From positions 9,925,134-9,989,133 of the forward strand of contig CM033401.1 in assembly GCA_019426215.1 (NCBI GenBank): a stretch of 64,000 nucleotides of DNA, written 5' to 3'. The first letter of the stretch is position 1, and the number at the start of each line of letters is the position of its first letter. The stretch comes from Buddleja alternifolia (lineage: Eukaryota > Streptophyta > Magnoliopsida > Lamiales > Scrophulariaceae). The notes under the pieces were generated by a model that did not search any database, was not told where the DNA came from, and was given only the letters and a program-made list of their open reading frames with translations. The position numbers and the translations under genes are program-made. Shown one piece after another: positions 1-10,296 of this stretch.

Positions 1-371
1 GGAGCTAAAATTGCTCCCATTTTGTCTATCCTCTTCTCCCTTTTTTTTTCTTTCTCTCTCTCATTTATGAGTCCTTCTAGATTTATGAATCTTTTGTCAT
101 TATCTCATCATCAAAATATTTGACTTTCTTCTTTAGGACTCTCCTTTTACTTACCCAATCAAAACTCCTTCTTTCTTCTCCCTCATCTTTCGAGATTTGC
201 CTATTAAAGGCTCCCTAATTCTCTCTTTTTTTTAATCACTTTCTTTATTTTTGAGTCTACCTTTCCTTAACTTTTCCCAACAACTCATATCTTCCATCTC
301 CTTTTCCCTTTAAGGTAAGGGTGTCACATATCCTTCATCCTTTCCCCTTAATTTTTTTTATTTTTTTAAAT
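1..371. other. pyrimidine-rich spacer, no gene
   Basis: The stretch is dominated by C and T runs with no open frame of note. It is the left flank of the retrotransposon that starts at 377, so before that insertion it was contiguous with the sequence now at 5888. It may therefore be the upstream part of the older gypsy element whose antisense ORF starts at 6014, but I see no LTR or coding motif in it that would show this. Confidence 0.4.
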
Positions 372-376
372 ACATA

Positions 377-1299
377 TGTAAACAACAAATTTTAAGTTTG
401 CAATTTAACAAATAAGAAATGTTGTGCGAAATATTTTAATTGAATCAAATGATTTAATGAGTACAAATCTCTAATTATTTATCTTCTGATTCTTCACGCC
501 AAGAACTTGATGTTCGGGGTTTGAAATTTTGAAAGAGGAGCTTGTGCTTTAATCTTCTTCAAACTTGATTTAATCTTCTAATAACGTTACTTCGAGGACT
601 TCGCGCCTTATTTCGAATCAAATGTTATGATTTGATGAAGATTGATGGTGGCTTTGATGTTTCGATCTCCTTTGGAATTGACTTGAATTTTGATAACGTT
701 AATTCGTGGGTTTAACATCTTAATCACGAATCAAACGCGAAGATTTGATGAATTCTTCCACAAACTTCTTGAGTTTTGCCTAGAACGCCGTGAATCTTCT
801 TGAACTTGATGAACTTGAGTTGAGAGAATTCTTCAAGACTTTTTCAATGATTCTTTTACTCAAATGCACTTGTGAATTGGTGAACTGGTCCTTGAACTTG
901 TACCCCTATTTATAGTTGTAGGGGTGGAAGACTTTCCATAATCACTATGATTTGGTTGGCAATCACTACCATATTGAAGATAATGATTTGATTTAATGAT
1001 TTAATTGCCATAATTATGTGATTTGATTGCAATTTATCATAATTATGAAAAGAAGATGGCAATCATCATCTTAATTTGCAAGACATGATTTAATATTGCC
1101 ACAATCATGTGTCTCTTAACACATGACGCCTCATGATTGGCCAAATAAGGATATATTTATATATAAATTATTCAATTATTTGATTTAGGGATAAAATTTA
1201 TTAAATCCCTTAAATATAAATAAAAGAATGTATTTGACATTTAATATATCAATTTACATGTGTCACTATTTATTTGGATGCGAATTTTAATTGTCTACA
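377..1299 (-). repeat. 3' LTR of the 377-5882 gypsy element
   Basis: A 923-bp LTR bounded by TG at 377 and CA at 1299, with short inverted ends (TGTAGA on the minus strand, TTTACA at its far end). Positions 781-1299 are repeated at 5362-5882 with few differences. Read on the minus strand, U3 runs from 1299 to a TATA box at 914-907. Downstream R/U5 holds repeated motifs built on CTTGATGAACTTGAG and TTGATTTAATC. Confidence 0.85.
906..915 (-). promoter_or_regulatory. LTR TATA box
   Basis: The minus strand reads CTATAAATAG, a good plant TATA box, 385-393 bases into the LTR. The same motif is at 5487-5496 in the truncated copy. It fixes the direction of retrotransposon transcription as leftward. 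Confidence 0.75.
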
Positions 1300-1313
1300 A
1301 ATGCCCCCTCGAG
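1300..1313 (-). other. polypurine tract next to the 3' LTR
   Basis: The minus strand reads CTCGAGGGGGCATT directly upstream of the LTR start TGTAGAC. A G-run ending in GGGGGCATT is the usual primer for plus-strand DNA in plant gypsy elements. A near-identical tract (GAGTGGGGGCATTA) lies beside the LTR at 63111. Confidence 0.75.
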
Positions 1314-2585
1314 ACTTGTCTGCAAATGATGCTTGAAGACGCGTCTTGAGTGGATAAGTCGCGACATTTTGATTTTTGTAATGGACTTCACGAAATATAT
1401 GAACACTTTTGGACTTGAATAACCAACCAAAGACTTGAATATTTAGTCCATAATTTTGATTCTTGTACAATTCAATTTTAAAGCCCAAGTGAGTCTTGGA
1501 TATGGGCCCACTGCCGTAAAATGGCTATCAGAATCCATGTGCAAAATGAAGAGATAAAATTCAGACCGACTCATTTGCAAATAAAGGAAAACAACCTTTT
1601 CTTTCCCCTTAGGCCCATATCAACTTACGGTGCATTGAACCAGAAACATAGAATAATTATCTATCTTCTTCCACATTTCCAATGCAGCTGGCGTCTTCAT
1701 CTCCGTATTGTAGCAGAGATATTTTTTTTCTTCCTTTTTCAGAAAATTCCTTGATTTCTTTCCAAACTTCGGAGCTAATCAACACATTGACCAGAATCAA
1801 TCTTTCAATCTACAACTCAGTAAGTTCGGGAAGATCCCAGCAAAATTGCGATGATTTTGCCAGCCGATCAATTTGAGAGTTCCATTTACAGTGATCTTTT
1901 CCGACAAATTGCGATACTTTTGACATCAAATCCAATCATCTTGATTTTATTCGCTCTTCATTTCACTTAAATGTCTGATCACATTCCTTTCTTTTGCTCT
2001 CAAATTGTGATTTATCGAAAAATTATGTCCCTTTAGGAAATATGCAATCACCTTGATTTATTTCTTTTGCTCTACGAGAGTATATATTTTCCTTCTACAG
2101 AGCATCAGCCGACTTATAAAAGGGTGGTACCTCGAAGTCTTTCTTCTTCATCAATCAATTTTCTTTTTGAAATTTAGCTGCACAACACATATTCAGTGTT
2201 TGTTACACTTCTTTCTTGCAACTCGATTGCTGAAAAAAAAACAATCTGCTCTTCTTTCTTTTCTTTTTCTTGCAACTCGGCCCGTAAAAGAAGAAAAAGA
2301 AATTTGCTCTTCTCTATTCTTTGCATACACCAGAGGAGTGTGGTTCCTTTCACGTTTGTATTTCTTGCGACTTGGTAAGCTATGTGTATATCATATTTTG
2401 ATTTCTCATTTCCTACAAATTCACACACAACACGCTGACGAAATGCGAGAACGGCTGGCTTTTTTGAAATCTGATTTTTTCTTCTTTTCATAGAGGCAGT
2501 ATCCTTTCTTTGAAGGACACATCAAACCGAGACTTTGAGAATTCCAGTGTTGTTTTCTTGATGAGCTCTTTTTATATACATATAT

Positions 2586-2617
<32 letters not shown>

Positions 2618-2984
2618 ATGATACATACATTAGAGGGCAGTAAGCTATCAAAAGGCTATGGGATTATTATCCACTTACAAATTTGTTTGCCACATTTCAT
2701 CCACCAAATGTCACGGGAGAGTTGGATGGAAAACTTATGTATATATGCGTGCTTTTTTTTTTTGTGACAAATTTGGTTAAATAACATTCATGGTCGTAAT
2801 TTGCAACAAGTCCCTTTTGAGTATCCAAAAATTTTTGATCCCCACTCAACTTTTTGGGTCTTGATCCTTGAATCAAATTGAGCCAAATAATTTTTGTTCA
2901 ACTCAAATCTTTCAAATTTTCAATTTTTTTTTTGTCAACCTTTCATTAACACCTTGTTTCCTTTGTACATCGGCAGGTAATACA
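1314..2984 (+). promoter_or_regulatory. promoter and leader of the antisense ORF
   Basis: This stretch between polypurine tract and antisense gene has no coding motif. A TATA-like box, TTATAAAA, is at 2114-2121 on the plus strand, in the right direction to drive the plant-mobile-domain gene. Downstream are CT-rich runs, a (TA)n tract at about 2579-2620 and a likely splice acceptor at 2975-2976, just before the first plausible ATG at 2985. Long frames in 2053-2651 on both strands come from low-complexity CT/GA sequence and are not genes. Confidence 0.5.
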
Positions 2985-5361
2985 ATGGTTTTTTTCAAAG
3001 ATATTTTGTCCCCTTCCAGAGATCAATGCTTGACAATTCTTGATGATGAAAACCAACATCAGGAGAAGGGAACTATGTTGACTATTCACCGCTCTCTAAT
3101 TGGTCAAATGGCAGAGGCCCCGTCCACCATTGAAGAATCATCTCTACTTGGATGAGTGGTCTCAAGAGGTTTCCATGAACAAGGTGACGAAGGCATGGGC
3201 TTTGAGGACTTCGCACCACCGTCAATCGAAGGAGTCTTCTGTATTGCCGATGCTCGAGAGACGCATTATAGAGGGTGAGACGCATTATCGAGGGCAAGAC
3301 GAAGTGTGACATTGATGATCACCAATTCCGTGGTGAATTCCATAACACCAAAGGCTATTGGGAGTGAACGGAGGACGTGCTAAGCCGATGCGACGATAAG
3401 CTACGAGCGGCAAAGATATACGACTCTGTCTATGCTTTATTATTCATGTATGACCGAACCTCCAACATTTTCCAAGCCCTCACCGAAGCATGATGCGCAC
3501 TCACAAACACATTGCTGACTTTTATTGGCAAACTGTCGATATCTTTGTGGGATTTGCACAACCTCTCGGGCCTTCCTCTGAAGGGAGTTCTATATGATGA
3601 AGTCATCCCCAACGCTGTGGAGCTCACTGGTATTGACAAGAAGGGGGTTAGATATGCGCATCGCTCTCTCAAGCATCTGTTTCATTCTTACCACATACTA
3701 CGAGGAGGCGCTGCAGGAGATCATCATTCCCAAGTGCCTATCGAAAAATGGGTGAGATTCTGGTCCAAGAAGAAGGTGAAGTATTCTAAAGTTCCTCCAC
3801 GTGAAGAAAGAAGGATGTCTCGTCGCCCCAGACCAACTTACAATCCTCTGGGTGATTTTGGCCCTCACGAGAACTGGTCGTCTTCAGAAGAGTTGTTATT
3901 TGCCAACTTTGATATCAGGGGTCCTCTAAAGGAAGAGGCGTATTTGGCAGCCCTTTTGGCTTGTTGGCTTTGCACCTTTGTCCTTTCGGTGAGAGATGTC
4001 AATTACATCCGTCCAAGCACATTCAAAATGGCGAGCATAATGGCGAGTGGTCACAAAGTCAGTTTGGCTATCCCCGTCCTAGCTAGCATCTATCGTGGAT
4101 TGAATGTCCTCTCCAACTCTCCACGACCATATCGCGCAGACTCTTTCTTCCCCATCCATTTTATCTATGCTTGGGTGGCACACATAATTCAAGACCCATC
4201 ATCGAGTTTGGTAGGGATTACGTGGCCCTAAGATGGTGGAGTTCTCTGGTGAAGGAGGCACGAAGTATTACGATCATGAGAGGCGTGCAAGAAGATCCAT
4301 AACGGAGAGCTTGTCTCCTTGACTTGCAACATGGTAACAAAGAACAAGGATTTCTTATTTGTTGATAATGGAAACGGAGAAGAGTTTGAGCAAGATTACC
4401 TCATCTCCATTCGTTCCAGTTATCCTCCTTTAAGGCAAGGCAAAGAATTTATTATCGAGCCTTACAGTCTGCATCGGTTCAGCCGGTAGTTTGGGTATTA
4501 TCAAGAGATGCCTGGGGTTATCAAAGAAGATGTCTGCACTGCTTCATTAGAGGAATGACTTCGCTTATGGCGGGCGTGCATCATATCTAAATCTTCTTCC
4601 AGAGCGTGGCTTCCTTCCATGCCCCCTCAAGCTAAAAAATACACTTCAGGAGATTACAGAAAATGGTGGGCTCAGACTCATGGGAGTTATCTTGATGACA
4701 ACATCGTGAGGCTTATCACTTTGAAGTTAAGCAATGATCCACTTGAATGCAAAGGAAATGACGAAAGTGATGCCCCACTTGATGATGATATAGACAATCC
4801 TTTGCGTCCACGTCTTTCTTCTCTTGTGGTCAAAGGTCCTACAAAATTTGACATTGCTGAGGCAAGCAAGAGAAAGAGCACTTCACTCAACTCGGATGAT
4901 AGTGAACGTAGTAATGTAGAGTGCCATTGGAAGAGGACTAGAAAGGATCACAAGTCTTTGGAACCAATTAACATTGGAATGAAAGGTGACGTTTTAGGTC
5001 ATCCTCAATCTGCGGAGAACTTTGCCGAACAGGTCATTTCTCACTTCTCTAATTTAAGCCCCTCATTTTTTTTTTAAGAATAAAATCAAATGTCAGCCCT
5101 TTAATATTTTTCTCTCCTCTTTCAGTTGGAAGAAATTCTAGAAATTGAAGATGAGGCATCTCAAGGTAGTCAAGGGTCGATTGTAGGCCCTAATGTGTTG
5201 GACACTATTTCTCAAGCTAGCAAACAAGTCCCCGAGGAAATGTTTAAACCAGTTGCGAATAAACAAAGGCAACATCGTGCTAAAGTTTCAGTGTTCGAAG
5301 GAAACAAGTTCGTGCTCAATCATCAGAAAAGATATCTTCAGACTACATGGAACGATCTACA
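2985..5361 (+). pseudogene. plant mobile domain (aminotransferase-like) pseudogene, antisense in gypsy element
   Basis: Pieces of one protein follow in order on the plus strand. A start at 2985 leads to an N-terminal block with TIHRSLIGQMAEAPSTIEE. GFEDFAPPSIEGVFCI is at about 3197-3246 in another frame. The main open block is 3512-4231, with LWDLHNLSGLPLKGVLYDE, IRPSTFKMASIMASG and SLAIPVLASIYRGLN, which are characteristic of the plant mobile domain family (PF10536). FLFVDNGNGEE and DYLISIRSSYPPLRQG follow near 4360-4440, then WWAQTHGSYLDDNI in 4619-5032. An intron 5033-5125 joins in phase to an exon from 5126. Several frameshifts and stops (4231, about 4488, about 4557) break it, and the 3' end is cut by the LTR remnant at 5362. 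The gene opposes the retrotransposon's own transcription. Such domains occur both in host genes (MAIN family) and in transposons; here the position argues for a transposon cargo ORF. Confidence 0.8.
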
Positions 5362-5882
5362 TAGAACGCCGTGGATCTTCTTGAACTTGATGAACTTGAG
5401 TTGAGAGAATTCTTCAAGACTTCTTCAATGCCTCTCTTTCTCAAATGCACTTGTGAATTGGTGAATTGCTCCTTAAACTTGTACCCCTATTTATAGTTGT
5501 AGGAGTGGAAGACTTTCCATAATCACTATGATTTGATTGGAAATCACTACCATATTGAAGAGCATGATTTGATCTAACTATGATTAAATTGAAATAATTA
5601 TGTGATTTGATTGAAATTTTATCATAATTACGAAAAGAAGATGGCAATCATCATCTTAATTTGCAAGACATGATTTAATATTGCCACAATTATGTGTCTC
5701 TTAACACATGGCGCCTCATGATTGGACATAAAGATATATTTAAATATAAATTATTCAATTATTTAATTTAGGGATAAAATTTATTAAATCCCTTAAATAT
5801 AAATAAAAGAATGTATTTGATATTTAATATATCAATTTACACGTGTCACTATTTATTTGGCTACGAATTTTAATTGTCTACA
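5362..5882 (-). repeat. truncated 5' LTR of the same gypsy element
   Basis: This copy matches 781-1299 nearly base for base, including the TATA box, and ends at the same TCTACA. It lacks the 404 bases of U5 seen at 377-780, so the deletion that removed gag-pol has one breakpoint at 5361/5362, inside the LTR and inside the antisense gene. Confidence 0.85.
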
Positions 5883-6013
5883 ACATATATATGTTATACA
5901 TGTAGCATAAATACCCACTCTCATGCTATCAAGTGGCTTTATTAATTTTTACAAGTAAAGAATTTTATTTTCATACACTTTAATAACATTTTTTTTTTTG
6001 TAATCACTAAAAG

Positions 6014-7919
6014 ATGATGATATCTTCTTCACACGATCCCGTTGACTCTTTGAATCATTCCCTTAAATTGACTGAATCAACTTCTGCCATGCATAAAAAT
6101 TTAATATCCAAAAAAGATGATGCACTCGCTGGCGCGAAAAACAAGGTGGCGGCATCGAACGATGACTATTTCGCCGGGTCCGACGCCCATGATCCGGATG
6201 TCGAAGAGGTCATCGGATCCAAATATTACTTTAACACAAGTTGAGAAGGCTCGACTGAATGCCAGTGATCCATACTACGAATTATACGAATCTTGCTTCA
6301 CTGATTTAGATGCTAGGAAATTGAGGGAGCATCTATATATTTCCTCTTCTTTCAAAATAATAGTACCGAGTTTTGACAGTAGGCCTCATACTCCTCCCGA
6401 TGGGTATCTCTGCTTTTTTACCGCTCAATTGGATGCAGGCTTGTTTTTTCCTATTCCGACTTTATTCGAAGAAATATTGAAAAAAGTATAAAGTTCCTTT
6501 ATGTCAATTATCTCCTAATTCTACAATCCTCATGACAACATTGTATTTAGGGAAAACCCCGTCAACTCATAGCTTTTATTCCTTTTTTCAACTGAAGAAA
6601 CTAGACAAAGGACTTTTTTATTTCACCTCATGTTTCGCACTCTCCTCAAGGGGCTAGCTAAGCAATCAACTGCTAAGGATAAACAGGAAGCGAAACAAAA
6701 GGGAACTGTTTTCTTGAAAGAGGCGTCAGATATGTTTGTTCTTCTTTCCCTCAGACATCTTTTGGGATAGCTGATGATAAGGGAAAAAGTAAGCGTAGTC
6801 AAGGTGCTTTAGAGAATGCCCGTAAGACACTTAGCTGACCAACACAAGGGACGCCACCTTCCTAGCCATTCCTTGAGCGTCCTCCTCAGAATTCTTTGGA
6901 TGGTGCAATATCCAGCGTCCTCGATGGTCACTGGAGGGTGAAAATCCAAATGGTCTAAAACTGCCTTGGAAGCGACCTCGAGATCCTACTCTATTCTTTG
7001 ATTCATCTAAGAAGATGTCTTTTCAGGAGTTAAAGGGGATGACTTTTCCCCTAGAGCTTCGATATATGAACGACCATATTGATACTGTTCTTCTAGAGGA
7101 TTTCTCCTCATTTATTTTCCTTGTATGCTCATAATTTAAGCCTGTTATTTATTTTTGGTATTTACGACACCTATCACATCCTACTGATCCCCTAGCCCCA
7201 TGTTCTTCCTCTTTTTTTTTTTAATTTTTTTTTTAGGCAAGCTTGCTAGAAAGTGACATGATGTCTCGCCTTGGCTCCCGACTAGTCGCCTCGAACGAAG
7301 TCTCTAAGAAATTAGGTGAGTGAGAGAAGCAAGTATTAGCTTTGACCAATGATTTAGCAAAGGAGCGGATCTTGGGGAATGAACTGTCCATGGAGCTAAA
7401 AAATTTCAAGAATGCACACATCACCAAGATTAAAAAGGCGTGCAAGACTACTCAAGTGGAGGTTGTGGTCAATTTTTCTCACTCCATTTAATGAATAGCT
7501 TTAATGAATGATAATTACAAATGTTCTGTCTTCAGTCCCTCGAGTATCAAGAGATGCTCGTTGATTCAGCTTTGCAATACTATTACCATGGGTTCCGCAC
7601 TTGCGTGAAGCAACTAGTGGATGCTGGCCATTTAATTTCCCAAGTAGACATTTCATTCCTTCAAGAAGGGGCTAACTTAGATGACGTACCTGGGCCAGGT
7701 GCAAAGGCACCCGCTTGCGTTCTTATTATCCATACTACACCATGTGGGCATACTGAGGGTAATGCCATCAAGCATCCCCTGGAGCCCACTATTGACAAGG
7801 CTACTTTGGACGCCATTTTGAGCACGCCGATGGATGATGTAACTACCCGCAAGGAAGTTGATGGGAAGAAGGTAGCCTCCGAGGCCTTCTTTGAGGCGAC
7901 CGAGGAGCTCGCTTCCTAG
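6014..7919 (+). pseudogene. putative gypsy-type transposon ORF (PF04195-like), antisense
   Basis: From ATG 6014 a Ser-rich acidic leader runs to 6244. A frameshift or intron then leads into 6240-6491 with SDPYYELYESCFTDLDARKL and PDGYLCFFTAQLDAGLFFPI, the signature of the plant family called transposase (putative), gypsy type. The block at 6600-6770 is frame-broken (KGTVFLKE is readable). At 7236-7460 there is a Lys/Glu-rich coiled coil with one stop (TGA near 7321). The last exon, from about 7528 to 7919, reads YQEMLVDSALQYYYHGFRTC and ends at TAG. It lies on the strand opposite the gypsy pol at 18198-20956. The simplest reading is that it is that element's antisense extra ORF, separated from pol by the CACTA insertion. 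Its biochemical role is unknown. Confidence 0.7.
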
Positions 7920-8674
7920 GCTTTACACAAGGCCTCTCTTTCATAGCTTTCACTTTACTTAGGATATTTATTTTATTCGCCTTGGACTTTTGCCATTTTC
8001 ATAGCTTCGACTTTACTTAGGATATTTATTATATTCGCCTTGGACTTTTGCCATGACCTAGTGTGCTTACCATTATCTTTGCTACCATTTTATTGTAATG
8101 CTTTTATGGCATAAATATTATTATTATATGAAGAACTTCGTTTTGTTTTCGTATGACTATATCATGCTTTTATTGTTACTCGTTCATAATTAAATTCATT
8201 GAGTAGATATTCAATCATGAAATTCAAGATGAAATATTATTGGAGCGTACCGTGATGTTATTTTGAATGCTATTTTGTGAAGAATCCACATTGAATTTGA
8301 CTTTGCCCCTCTATGGAAAATTATATATCTATGAGTGTCCGTTCCAACCATCTGACTTTGCTTAAATCTAAGATCCATATGTTTATTTATGATTTTTGTA
8401 CTAGGATTGCGCAGTCCAGTCCGTGACCAAAACTTGTTTCACCTTAGGGGGGCCTTTTCGGCCTGTAATATCTCTGAATTAGGCATGGGCATCATCACAA
8501 TAGTTGTAGGCTTCCTTCTTGCTTTCTAATCATGTATGGATTTCGCAAAATGGAGGCCTGTAGCGCCAGATAGATTGTTTTCTCCATTACAGTACGAGGT
8601 TGCGGAGTTGAATTATTGAGGATGCTTTCTTTGCAGTTTATCATCAATACATCAAACTAGTGATCCATCTTTAC
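7920..8674. other. non-coding, with a 58-bp tandem duplication
   Basis: Directly after the antisense ORF, about 7941-7998 is repeated at 7999-8054 with a few changes (core: CTTTACTTAGGATATTTATT). The rest has no coding frame. It belongs to the interior of the older gypsy element and becomes contiguous with 17752 once the CACTA is removed. Confidence 0.5.
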
Positions 8675-8699
8675 TTTCACTACCACAAAAAAACCCTAT

Positions 8700-8990
8700 T
8701 ACAGCGTACCTATGACAGCGGTTTTGAAAAACTGCTATTATAGGGGGTACTCGGTTCGAAACTATGACAGCGGTTCAAGCCGAACTGCTGTCATATGTGT
8801 CAGAACAAAAAAAATAAAATAAAAAATTGAACGCGACAGCGGTTCGGACAGAACTGCTGCCACAAAGCATACATGTGATAGCGGTTCGGCCAAACCACTG
8901 ATACATGTTTCTTTGTAACAGCCGTTCTAGCCGAACCGCTGATACATGTAAACTTGTAGCAGCGGTTCGGCGGAACCGCTGATCGGGGCC
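8700..8990. repeat. 5' subterminal repeat array of the CACTA
   Basis: Repeats of ACAGCGGTT or AACCGCTG occur about every 30-40 bases, in both orientations, alternating with ATGACAGCGG and CTGATACATG variants. In En/Spm such motifs are the binding sites of the accessory transposition protein; that role is inferred here. Confidence 0.85.
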
Positions 8991-9400
8991 GGGTTTTCTT
9001 ATACCCGGCCCCCCTTCTCTCACTCACTCACACTCTCTCTCTCTCTCTAATCTCCCACCACCACCACCACCACCACCAAGACCGTACACCGCCCCGCCTC
9101 GCCGCCACCCTCCACCCCGCTCTCGGTTTCTCTCTCTCTCTCTCTCTCGATCCGAACGGCGGCGTCCTCCACCCGACCGTCGCCGCCCCGCCTCGCCGCC
9201 GCCCTCGCCGACCGGTATCTCTCTCTCTTTCTAGATTTATATATATATATATATATATGTGCATATATATGTATATATTCTATAAATATATATTTAACTC
9301 TTTATATATATATATATACATTGTATAGCCGCCCGTCGCCGCCCGCCGCCGCTTGCCAGTCGACGCCGCCGCCTCCAACCGTGGTCATTTAGTTTAGGTA

Positions 9401-9435
<35 letters not shown>

Positions 9436-10296
9436 TAGGGTATATATAGATTTAAATATTTGAGTATGTATATTTGTGTATATGTGGGTGTATGTATATA
9501 TATTTGTGTATGTGTGGGTGTATGTATATATTTGTGTATGTATATATTTGCGTATGTGTGGGTGTATGTATATTTGTGTATATTCTCGAGATTTGCCTAT
9601 TTATTGAAAAATTTAAGGGAACTAGGAATTTGACTGAATTTAGTATTAATTTTGGTTAGTCGGGTGTTAATTACATTTGATTTGAGATTAAATTATGGTT
9701 ATTTGATGGTTTAGGGTACATTGATCCAACTGGTGATCTATATTTATACTTAGTTGCTGAAAATATGATGTTTTATTTGTAGTTTTATGTGATTTATGTG
9801 ATCCGACTGGTGATCAATATTTGTAGTTGGTAATATGATGCTTTATGTGATTCAACTGGTAATCAATATATATTTAGAAAATGGTGCTTTATTTTTAGTT
9901 TTATGTGATTTATGTGATCCAACTGGTGATCAATATTTGTAGAAATATGATGTTTTATGTGATCCAACTGGTGATCAATATTTTCGTATAGTAAGATCGG
10001 CATTTTGGGTTTGTTGTGGGTGAAAGATTATAATATTGTGTGGGTGAAAGATTATAATATTGGGTTTGTTGTGGTTGAAATATACGAATTTTGTTGGTTG
10101 CAAGTTTGGGGGAAGATTAAATCGAGAACTTGGTAGAAACTTTTGCGTTGTTACTCTGCCGAATTTTTTCTAGAATAATGGGAAATAAATTAAAATAAAA
10201 ATTATTTAATTAATTTAACTATCAACTGATGATAAAATTGTTTAATTTAATTAATTCAGAATCAAAAAGGATCGAAGTTGGATTTTAGCAGATCAT
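8991..10296 (+). promoter_or_regulatory. CACTA 5' leader with microsatellites
   Basis: No coding exon is visible before 10297. The stretch holds CT runs (9022-9050, 9128-9150), a CCA run (9053-9078), a very GC-rich CGCCGCC block (about 9160-9215 and 9328-9385), TA and CA runs (9237-9260, 9304-9320, 9402-9438) and copies of TGTGGGTGTATGTATAT (9480-9580). The GC-rich block may be the promoter or untranslated first exon. Later, GATCCAACTGGTGATCAATA recurs at about 9727, 9800, 9857, 9917 and 9960. Reading frames here are microsatellite artefacts. Confidence 0.55.

Larger units (their letters stand above)
377..5882 (-). mobile_element. internally deleted Ty3/gypsy LTR retrotransposon, minus orientation
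   Basis: The left end is TGTAAAC at 377 and the right end is TCTACA at 5882. Both are flanked by the same 5-bp duplication, ACATA (372-376 and 5883-5887), the length expected for a gypsy integrase. A 3' LTR (377-1299) is followed, in minus orientation, by a polypurine tract (1300-1313). The 5' LTR at 5362-5882 keeps only U3 and R. U5, primer site, gag and pol are gone, leaving mainly a plus-strand, hence antisense, plant-mobile-domain pseudogene. Orientation comes from the TATA box, the polypurine tract and the LTR termini. The family is probably Tat, because extra antisense ORFs are known from that lineage; this is inferred, since no pol remains to prove it. Confidence 0.85.

Noticed and set aside
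2053..2651. Overlapping frames of 60-146 codons on both strands
   Set aside because: The sequence is CT/GA-rich and TA-rich low complexity; products are Phe/Leu/Ser or Lys/Glu runs with no motif. It is the leader of the antisense gene.
9028..9264. Arg/Gly-rich frame on the minus strand
   Set aside because: It is produced by CT, CCA and GCC microsatellites in the CACTA leader.
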